Below, one piece after another: positions 15,741-22,294 of a stretch of 64,000 nucleotides of DNA (the first letter of the stretch is position 1; each line of letters begins with the position of its first letter). Origin of the DNA: CP2-2F sp034432555 (GTDB lineage: Bacteria > Chloroflexota > Anaerolineae > Aggregatilineales > UBA2796); assembly GCA_034432555.1 (NCBI GenBank), contig DAOUBW010000022.1, positions 1 through 64,000 on the forward strand, given 5' to 3'. A program made the translations under genes and the position numbers. The notes beneath the pieces are model-generated. The model was not told where the DNA came from, ran no database searches, and saw nothing but the letters and a program-made list of their open reading frames with translations.

Positions 15741-16112
15741 ATGGCGAAATCTCGTACCGAATTAATGGTGGAACGGCTGCGCGACCTTCAGTATGGCAAC
15801 TCGGATATTGAAGCCTCCGCCGTCGTCAGTGTGGATGGGCTGAGCATCGCCTCTGTGCTGCCCGGCAATGTGGAAGAAGACCGCGTTTCGGCGATGTCTG
15901 CCGCCATGCTTTCGCTGGGCGAACGTATTTCAGGCGAACTTGGGCGCGGCGGCTTGGAGCAGGTCTACATTCGTGGCACGGCAGGGCATGTCGTCCTGAT
16001 CTCCGTCGGTGCGGATGCCGTCCTCACCTCAATGGCACGCGAGAGCGCCAAAACCGGCCTGGTCTTTTTGGATATGAAGCGCGCCGCCAGCGACCTTGAA
16101 AAGTTGGTCTAA
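15741..16112 (+). CDS. roadblock/LC7-domain protein (MglB-like)
   Basis: A 123-residue soluble protein built of a single roadblock/LC7 domain: an N-terminal helix, the strand pair ASAVVSVDGLSIAS, a long helix (SAMSAAMLSLGERISGEL) and the strands EQVYIRG and GHVVLISVG. Such proteins are dimeric regulators of small Ras-like GTPases (MglA/MglB), but no GTPase gene is next to it here. The start at 15741 follows a GAGAGA sequence. It is monocistronic with its own promoter and a strong terminator. Confidence 0.9.
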   Translation: MAKSRTELMVERLRDLQYGNSDIEASAVVSVDGLSIASVLPGNVEEDRVSAMSAAMLSLGERISGELGRGGLEQVYIRGTAGHVVLISVGADAVLTSMARESAKTGLVFLDMKRAASDLEKLV

Positions 16113-16139
16113 GCGCGCCTTTGGGCAGCGGTTAGCATA

Positions 16140-16189
16140 AAGCGGCGGAGAGGTGCAGCAGATGCGGCAAACCTCTCCGTCGCTTTTGT
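16140..16189 (+). terminator. strong intrinsic terminator of the roadblock gene
   Basis: A 15-bp stem (AAGCGGCGGAGAGGT / ACCTCTCCGTCGCTT, one G-U pair) with a 16-nt loop is followed by TTTTGTG. It ends just before the next gene, which argues against a GTG start at 16188 for that gene. Confidence 0.85.
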
Positions 16190-16217
16190 GTGGTCAATCA
16201 TTAAGGATTCCGAAAGC

Positions 16218-17159
16218 GTGGTCTCACTCACCGATGTGCAGGCTGCCTGCCTGCGAATTGCGCCGTATGTGCGGCGGACGCCTCTGCTGCACGCGGCAGC
16301 GCTCAAAAATCCGCCCAATGGCGGCACACTCTGGCTTAAGCTGGAACACCTGCAAGTGAGCGGCTCGTTCAAGGCACGCGGTGCCGTGAACAAACTGCTC
16401 AGCACGCCAAGGGAGACGCTTCAGCGCGGCGTGATCACTGCCTCAGGTGGCAACCACGGCTTGGCAGTTGCCTATACGGGCAGGCTGACAAAGGTGCCTG
16501 CCTATATTTATCTGCCACACAACACACCGCCCAACAAAGCCGAGAAATTGCGGGCATGGGGCGCTGAAGTGGTGATGCACGGTGCCGTGTGGGACGATGC
16601 CAACGCAGCCGCACAAGCACGCGCCGAACAGGAAGGGCTTACCTATGTGCATCCCTTTGCCGACCCTGCCGTGATTGCTGGGCAAGGCACCCTTGCGCTG
16701 GAAGTGCTGGAAGACCTGCCACAGGTGGATACGCTCTTGGTGGCAATTGGCGGCGGCGGCTTGATCAGCGGCATCGCCCTGGCAGCGAAGGCGCTCAAGC
16801 CCGCGCTGCGCGTCATCGGCATAGAGCCGGTCGGCGCGCCGACCCTTAAAGAAAGCCTTGCCGCCAACGCCGTGATCAGCCTGCCCGCCATCACCACACG
16901 CGCCAATACGCTTGCGCCGCGCCAATCGGCGCCCATTAACCTTGAGATCATCCGCCAAAATGTGGATGAGATCGTCTTGGTGAGCGATGAGGACATGCTC
17001 AATGCGGCGCGCTGGCTGTGGTTTGAGCTAGGCATTGCCGCTGAGCTGAGCGGCGCGGCTGCCATGGCTGCCCTGCTCAGCGGCGGGCTAACCCTGCGCC
17101 CTGATCAGCATGTCTGTGTGTTGGTGTGTGGCGCTGGCACAGATGGAATCAGCTTCTAA
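16218..17159 (+). CDS. threonine/serine dehydratase (PLP-dependent, fold type II)
   Basis: A 313-residue enzyme of the IlvA/TdcB/serine racemase group without a regulatory ACT domain. The PLP lysine is in SGSFKARGA (Lys52 from the chosen start), ASGGNHG follows as the substrate-binding loop, and GGGGLISG is the phosphate-binding loop near residue 180. It deaminates threonine (or serine) to the 2-oxo acid. The GTG at 16218 is chosen because AAGGA lies ten bases upstream and the earlier GTG at 16188 overlaps the terminator. The length fits the catabolic type. It precedes pyrG by 38 bp on the same strand. Confidence 0.88.
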   Translation: MVSLTDVQAACLRIAPYVRRTPLLHAAALKNPPNGGTLWLKLEHLQVSGSFKARGAVNKLLSTPRETLQRGVITASGGNHGLAVAYTGRLTKVPAYIYLPHNTPPNKAEKLRAWGAEVVMHGAVWDDANAAAQARAEQEGLTYVHPFADPAVIAGQGTLALEVLEDLPQVDTLLVAIGGGGLISGIALAAKALKPALRVIGIEPVGAPTLKESLAANAVISLPAITTRANTLAPRQSAPINLEIIRQNVDEIVLVSDEDMLNAARWLWFELGIAAELSGAAAMAALLSGGLTLRPDQHVCVLVCGAGTDGISF

Positions 17160-17197
17160 CGGTGTAGGATCGAAGGCTTAACACAGGAACCTAGCGC

Positions 17198-18814
17198 ATG
17201 ACTCGGTATATTTTCTGCACAGGCGGCGTGGTGAGTTCAGTCGGAAAAGGCGTCACGGCTGCCGCCATTGGGCGTATTCTAAAGGCACGTGGCTTGCGCG
17301 TCGCCATTCAAAAACTTGACCCTTACCTCAACGTTGACCCCGGCACCATGAGTCCCTATCAACACGGCGAGGTGTTCGTGACAGTGGATGGCGCGGAAAC
17401 CGATCTGGATTTGGGACATTACGAACGCTTTATTGACGAGACGCTCTCACGCGGCTGCAACGTCACCAGCGGTCAGATTTACGCAGACGTGATCGCCCGC
17501 GAACGGCGCGGCGATTTTCTGGGCGGCACTATTCAGGTTATCCCGCACATCACCAACGAGATCAAGCGGCGCATTGTGCAGGTGGCACGCGATAGCCGCG
17601 CCGATGTGCTGATTGTGGAAGTGGGCGGCACGGTGGGCGATATTGAGAGCCAGCCGTTCCTAGAGGCGCTGCGCCAGCTGCGCATTGATGTGGGGCGCAA
17701 ACGCGCTATGTATGTCCACGTCACCTATCTGCCCTACATCAGCGCGACGGGCGAACTCAAGACCAAGCCAACGCAGCACAGCGTGCGCGACCTACGCAGC
17801 ATGGGCATTCGCCCGAATGTGATCATCGCCCGCGCCGATTATCCCGTGCCGCCTGACCTGCTGGAGAAAATCTCGCTCTTTTGCGACGTGGATAAAGAGG
17901 CGGTCATCGCGCTGACAACCGTCAAGACGCTCTACGAAGTGCCGCTGATCCTTGAAGATGCCCACTTGGGCGATTACATTGTGAACCGCTTACGCCTCAA
18001 GACGGTTGATCCCGATCTGAGCGAGTGGCGGCGCATGGTGCAAAGCCTGCAAAAGCCGCGCAAACCGATCAGCGTTGCCATTGTGGGTAAATACGTCGAG
18101 CTGCACGATGCCTACATGAGCGTGAAAGAGGCGCTCAGCCACGCTGCGATGGCAGCAGAGCGCGACGTGCAGATCAAGTGGGTCTACAGTGGCGATCTGG
18201 AGAAGGGCAAAGGTTGGGATGCCCTTGAAGACGTTAACGGCATTGTGGTGCCGGGCGGCTTTGGCTACCGCGGCATCGAGGGTAAGGTGATGGCGGCGCG
18301 CTTTGCCCGCGAGCGCAAAGTGCCATACTTGGGCTTGTGCTTGGGAATGCAGGTGATGTGCATCGAGTTCGCACGGCACGCACTCGGTATGGAGGACGCC
18401 AACAGCACCGAATTTGAGACGCCTACCGAACATCCGGTGATTGACTTGATGCCCGATCAGCGCAACGTGGTGGATCGCGGCGGCACGATGCGCTTGGGCG
18501 TTTATCCCTGCGTGCTGGAAGAAGGCTCGTTGGCAGCGCGTTTGTATGGTGAGCATAAGGTTGAAGAACGTCACCGCCACCGCTTCGAGTTCAACAACCA
18601 CTTTCGCGGCGCCTTTGAGGCGGGCGGAATGCGCCTTAGCGGTTTGAGTCCTGATCGGCGTTTGGTCGAGATTGCCGAAGTGGTCGATCACCCGTTCATG
18701 GTGGGCAGCCAATTTCACCCAGAGTTTGCCAGCCGCCCTAATCGCCCGCATCCTCTGTTCAAGGGCTTTGTAGAGGCAGCCATTGAACATGAGCGCAAAG
18801 GCAAAAAGGCATAG
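17198..18814 (+). CDS. pyrG: CTP synthase
   Basis: A 538-residue full-length enzyme that aminates UTP to CTP with glutamine as nitrogen donor. The amidoligase domain begins with GGVVSSVGKGVTAAAIGRIL and has the LDPYLNVDPGTMSP signature. The glutaminase domain has the nucleophile in LGLCLGMQ (Cys381) and the triad residues in SQFHPEF (His507, Glu509). A CAGGA site precedes the ATG. The GT-C-like membrane protein gene begins 8 bp downstream, so the two are probably co-transcribed. Confidence 0.98.
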   Translation: MTRYIFCTGGVVSSVGKGVTAAAIGRILKARGLRVAIQKLDPYLNVDPGTMSPYQHGEVFVTVDGAETDLDLGHYERFIDETLSRGCNVTSGQIYADVIARERRGDFLGGTIQVIPHITNEIKRRIVQVARDSRADVLIVEVGGTVGDIESQPFLEALRQLRIDVGRKRAMYVHVTYLPYISATGELKTKPTQHSVRDLRSMGIRPNVIIARADYPVPPDLLEKISLFCDVDKEAVIALTTVKTLYEVPLILEDAHLGDYIVNRLRLKTVDPDLSEWRRMVQSLQKPRKPISVAIVGKYVELHDAYMSVKEALSHAAMAAERDVQIKWVYSGDLEKGKGWDALEDVNGIVVPGGFGYRGIEGKVMAARFARERKVPYLGLCLGMQVMCIEFARHALGMEDANSTEFETPTEHPVIDLMPDQRNVVDRGGTMRLGVYPCVLEEGSLAARLYGEHKVEERHRHRFEFNNHFRGAFEAGGMRLSGLSPDRRLVEIAEVVDHPFMVGSQFHPEFASRPNRPHPLFKGFVEAAIEHERKGKKA

Positions 18815-18822
18815 CGCACAGC

Positions 18823-21201
18823 ATGGCTAGGCATGGCACGCCGCAGTCTTTTGGGCAGCTTGCGATCAGCCCCGACGATCTGCCCATGTGGATGCGCCCG
18901 CGCCGCCGCCTGCCGGATTTCGGCGCCCTGATTGTGCTTGCCTTCGTCAGCCTGATCGCCGTGCCGCTTATCTTTCGCAGCGGCGTGCCGCCCCATTCTG
19001 CCGCGCCGCTGCACGCCTTGCGCGCTGCCGAGTCCGCGCAATTGATGCGGCAAGGCATCCTCTATGCGCGTTGGGCAAGCGGCTTTCACTTCACCTATGG
19101 CGCACCTGTGCTGAACTATCTGCCGCCCTTGCCGCACACACTCGCCGCCCTGCACCAAATCCTCACGGATGCCACACCTACCGATAGCGTGAAGCTGGTG
19201 ATGGTGGCGGCGTGGCTGAGCGCGGGTCTGGGCATGTACGTTTTTGGGCGCGGACGGTTCGGCGTGCGCGGCGGCGTGTTGGCAGCCATCGCCTACCTAT
19301 TCAGCGCACCGCTTGCCTTCAGTGTGCCGTACCAGCTTGGCGAGGTGCCGTACTTGCTGGCGCTCGGCTTGCTGCCGTGCGCTGCCGCCGCCCTCGATGC
19401 GCTGTGGCGCACACCCAATCGGCGCACTTTTGCGCTTGCCCTGTTCTTTTGCGCTGCCTTTGTCCTCTGTGATGCGCGCCTAACGTTGTTCGGCAGCTTG
19501 GTGTTGTGCTTTGTGGCACTCAGTGGCAGGCATTCCGCGCCACCTGAGTCACGTCGGCAGGCGGCGTGGCTGGTTGCGCTGCTGCTGCCACCGTTATTAG
19601 TGGCGATCACTGCCTTCTACTGGCTGCCCGCCCTTGCCGAACGGGATGCCGTGCGTTGGCTGAGCGCCGCGCCGCCGCCTTACGCCGCGCCGTTGCCGCT
19701 CACCGAGAGCCTGTTCAGCGCGCCCTACTACGATCTCAGCGCGCAAAATCCGCCGCTGTTTCGCGGCGTGGGCATTGGTGTGCTGATCATGGCGTGCATC
19801 GGCTTGATTACGGCAATCTGCCAGCAACAAGCGGGACAGGTCGGCGTGTTCGCTGCGCTTGCCGCTGCGCTGCTGGGCTTAGCAACGCCTGCCTTTGCGC
19901 CCTTATGGCAGGCAGAACGCGCTTTTCTGCCTATCCTGCCCTACCATGCCCTGTTGGCGGCAACCTTCTGTTTGGCAGTGACCGGTGGTGGTGCCGGCGT
20001 GGCTGTGCCAGTCGGCAGACGAGCGCCCTTCCAGCTTGGCGGGCTTGCCCTGCTGCCAATGCTGACCATGCTTGGCGCGTTCTTTCCGCCGCTGTGGGCA
20101 GAGAGCAACACGAACGCACCTTTTGCCAGCCTTGCGGGTGAGCTATCCGGCTACCATGCGGCAAGCCTGCGCGATGGTGTGCTGCTGCCCGCCACAGTCA
20201 GCGAATTGCCGCGCCCACTGCCCAACCTGATCGAAAACCTGCAAGCAGGGCGCCCTGTGGATCGTGTCAATCGCGCCACATTGGGCGGGCGCGGGCAAAT
20301 TTCGCCGCTGGGTGAGGGCGGTCTGACGTGGCGCTACATCGTTAACACTTTGGAGAGCAGCCTGATTGAGTTCTTTGTGCATGGCGGGCTTGGCTGGCGC
20401 GCACGGCTACAAAATGAGCCGCTGCCACTAGGGATTTCGCCCAATGGCTTCATGCAAGTGGCACTGCCCGCCACCAATGCCGAACTCACCTTCACCATGG
20501 GCGGCACACCTGCCCGTGATTGGGCATGGGCAGTCACGGCGGTTGGGCTGTTTAGCGCGCTAGGTATCCTATGGTGGCTGCCCGCAGCCGACCCGGCAAA
20601 GGCAGAGATCACCAAAGTGCCACATACGGCGCATCTAACACGCGGCGAACAGGCTGTCCTGCTGGCTGTCTTGCTCTTGATGCAGGGCGCTGCTTTTGTT
20701 GTGCGCGCTCAGCCAGAGCTAATCTTGCCGCGCAGCGGGCGCGGTCAGGTATTGGGCGAAATGACGCCCTTACCGCGTTTTTCGCAAGCAGGCATTGATC
20801 TGATTGGCTACCACTTGCCGCGTGAGAGGCTGCAACGCGGCGAGCGCCTTGATCTCACGCTCTATTGGCAGGCAGCACGTCCACTCTTGGAAAATGACCA
20901 ATCCGAGCTGCGCCTGATTAACGTGCAGACAGGCGAAATTGTGGCAAGCAGCGCCAATCGGCATGTAGGTGGTGTGCCGACGCTCTTTTGGCGGCTTTCC
21001 GGCTACTTGCGGGACGATTTATCGCTCACCATTCCGCCAGAGGTGCCTTCTGGCAGCTACCTGCTGAAGGTTGTGCTTGGTGCGTGTGCCGCACCATTGC
21101 CGCTGCCTTGCGATTCGCTGCGCGCAGTGGATGCCTACAACGCCTTAGGGCGCGTTGAGCGCGGCGGCATCGTCATCCCACACATCATCCGCCTAGAATA
21201 A
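18823..21201 (+). CDS. large multi-pass membrane protein, GT-C/YfhO-like
   Basis: A 792-residue protein with about 11-12 hydrophobic segments in its first 420 residues and again around residues 570-630, and soluble extracytoplasmic stretches in between and at the C-terminus. The early extracytoplasmic loop (HALRAAESAQLMRQGILYARW, then FHFTYGAPVLNYLPPLP) matches a family of Chloroflexota membrane proteins usually labelled '6-pyruvoyl-tetrahydropterin synthase-related', which I regard as GT-C-fold glycosyltransferase relatives. A beta-sandwich-like C-terminal domain (LRLINVQTGEIV, SGSYLLKVVLG) would lie outside. It follows pyrG by 8 bp. Function in surface polysaccharide or glycoprotein synthesis is inferred only. 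Confidence 0.72.
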   Translation: MARHGTPQSFGQLAISPDDLPMWMRPRRRLPDFGALIVLAFVSLIAVPLIFRSGVPPHSAAPLHALRAAESAQLMRQGILYARWASGFHFTYGAPVLNYLPPLPHTLAALHQILTDATPTDSVKLVMVAAWLSAGLGMYVFGRGRFGVRGGVLAAIAYLFSAPLAFSVPYQLGEVPYLLALGLLPCAAAALDALWRTPNRRTFALALFFCAAFVLCDARLTLFGSLVLCFVALSGRHSAPPESRRQAAWLVALLLPPLLVAITAFYWLPALAERDAVRWLSAAPPPYAAPLPLTESLFSAPYYDLSAQNPPLFRGVGIGVLIMACIGLITAICQQQAGQVGVFAALAAALLGLATPAFAPLWQAERAFLPILPYHALLAATFCLAVTGGGAGVAVPVGRRAPFQLGGLALLPMLTMLGAFFPPLWAESNTNAPFASLAGELSGYHAASLRDGVLLPATVSELPRPLPNLIENLQAGRPVDRVNRATLGGRGQISPLGEGGLTWRYIVNTLESSLIEFFVHGGLGWRARLQNEPLPLGISPNGFMQVALPATNAELTFTMGGTPARDWAWAVTAVGLFSALGILWWLPAADPAKAEITKVPHTAHLTRGEQAVLLAVLLLMQGAAFVVRAQPELILPRSGRGQVLGEMTPLPRFSQAGIDLIGYHLPRERLQRGERLDLTLYWQAARPLLENDQSELRLINVQTGEIVASSANRHVGGVPTLFWRLSGYLRDDLSLTIPPEVPSGSYLLKVVLGACAAPLPLPCDSLRAVDAYNALGRVERGGIVIPHIIRLE

Positions 21202-21282
21202 GCGCACCTCTCACCAAATTTTCATCTCACATTTATTCAATGCTTATGTGCAATACGATCTGAAAACCTTATATTTAGTTTA

Positions 21283-21313
21283 GAACGTTCAAGATTTTGT
21301 AAAAGTTTTGAAC
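21283..21313. promoter_or_regulatory. GAAC/GTTC inverted repeats in the rhodopsin leader
   Basis: The AT-rich 156-bp region before the rhodopsin gene has the palindrome GAACGTTC (21283-21290) and an inverted repeat GTTCAA ... TTGAAC (21287-21292 / 21308-21313), followed by a further direct GAAC at 21319. A TATATT element lies just upstream (21270-21275). Binding of a regulator here is an inference. Confidence 0.35.
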
Positions 21314-21357
21314 AACCTGAACAGACGTTACAAAGTATGTCTACAGGAGATAACATC

Positions 21358-22158
21358 ATGCCTTCACTATCTGTAAGTGAATATAGTCTGGTCTACAACG
21401 CATTCTCGTTCACCTTCGCCGCGATGTTCGCCACCTTCATCTACTTGGTGCTTTCACGTGCGAACGTTGCCCCGAAGTACCGCAACGCAATCACCATGTC
21501 GGCATTGGTGGTTGCCATCGCAGGTTATCACTACCTGCGTATCTTCGAGAGCTGGCAAGCTGCCTTCGTGGTTGACCCAAGCAACGCGAATACATACATC
21601 GCCAGTGGCAAGCCCTTCAACGATGCCTACCGCTACATTGACTGGCTGCTGACCGTGCCGCTGCTGGTGGCAGAGTTAGTCGCCGTGATGAGCATCGTAA
21701 AGGGCAAGGGGTGGCTCACCTTCCGCTTGGCAACTGCCGCTGCGCTGATGGTTATCTTGGGCTATCCGGGCGAAATTGCCACCGATACTGGCACGCGGGC
21801 GCTGTGGGGCTTCCTCTCGACCCTGCCCTTTGTGTATATCCTCTACGAACTGTTTGTCGGTCTGGGACCTGCCATTCAGAACGAGAAGGGCGAGGCAAAG
21901 GTGCTGCTGCGCAATATCCGCTTGCTGCTCCTCGCCACGTGGGGCTTCTACCCAATCGTCTACCTCATCCCGATCATCAGCGGTGGTGCCGCAGCGACGG
22001 CAGGTGTGATTATGGCTGTGCAGGTTGGCTACTGCATTGCCGATGTGGCAGCCAAGTGTGGCTACGGCATCATGATCTACGCCATTGCGAAGGCAAAGAC
22101 CGATGCCGAGCCTGCCGCTGCACAGATGCCTGCCGCGGCAGCCGTCGCGGGTGACTAG
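21358..22158 (+). CDS. xanthorhodopsin-family light-driven proton pump
   Basis: A 266-residue seven-helix rhodopsin; the start has an AGGAG site ten bases upstream. Retinal would attach to Lys233 in helix G (IADVAAKCGYG, with counter-ion Asp229). Helix C reads RYIDWLLTVPLLVAE, giving Asp95 (proton acceptor), Thr99 and Glu106 (donor), the DTE motif of outward proton pumps. His58 in AGYHYLR corresponds to the acceptor-linked His62 of xanthorhodopsin. Leu at the tuning site predicts green absorption. Helix E has LWGFLST with Gly151 at the position of xanthorhodopsin Gly156, the opening that admits a carotenoid antenna. No carotenoid or retinal-synthesis gene is in this window. Monocistronic, inner membrane. 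Confidence 0.96.
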   Translation: MPSLSVSEYSLVYNAFSFTFAAMFATFIYLVLSRANVAPKYRNAITMSALVVAIAGYHYLRIFESWQAAFVVDPSNANTYIASGKPFNDAYRYIDWLLTVPLLVAELVAVMSIVKGKGWLTFRLATAAALMVILGYPGEIATDTGTRALWGFLSTLPFVYILYELFVGLGPAIQNEKGEAKVLLRNIRLLLLATWGFYPIVYLIPIISGGAAATAGVIMAVQVGYCIADVAAKCGYGIMIYAIAKAKTDAEPAAAQMPAAAAVAGD

Positions 22159-22178
22159 CCTCTAAAATCTTAGGTTAA

Positions 22179-22210
22179 GCAGGCGGCTGGACATTTGCTC
22201 AGCCGCCTGC
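22179..22210 (+). terminator. hairpin terminator of the rhodopsin gene
   Basis: A perfect 11-bp GC-rich stem (GCAGGCGGCTG / CAGCCGCCTGC) with a 10-nt loop lies 20 bp after the rhodopsin stop codon. No U tract follows. Confidence 0.75.
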
Positions 22211-22294
22211 ATTACAGGTGCTAAGGCTGCTCTGTTCAATCTGCCAAGCTGCGCTATACTCTGCCTGTGATGTTTGGGCGGAGTTTTCTCGGTG

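Noticed and set aside
16188..16217. GTG at 16188 as start of the threonine dehydratase
   Set aside because: It sits in the terminator of the preceding gene and has no ribosome site; the GTG at 16218 has AAGGA upstream and begins the conserved part.
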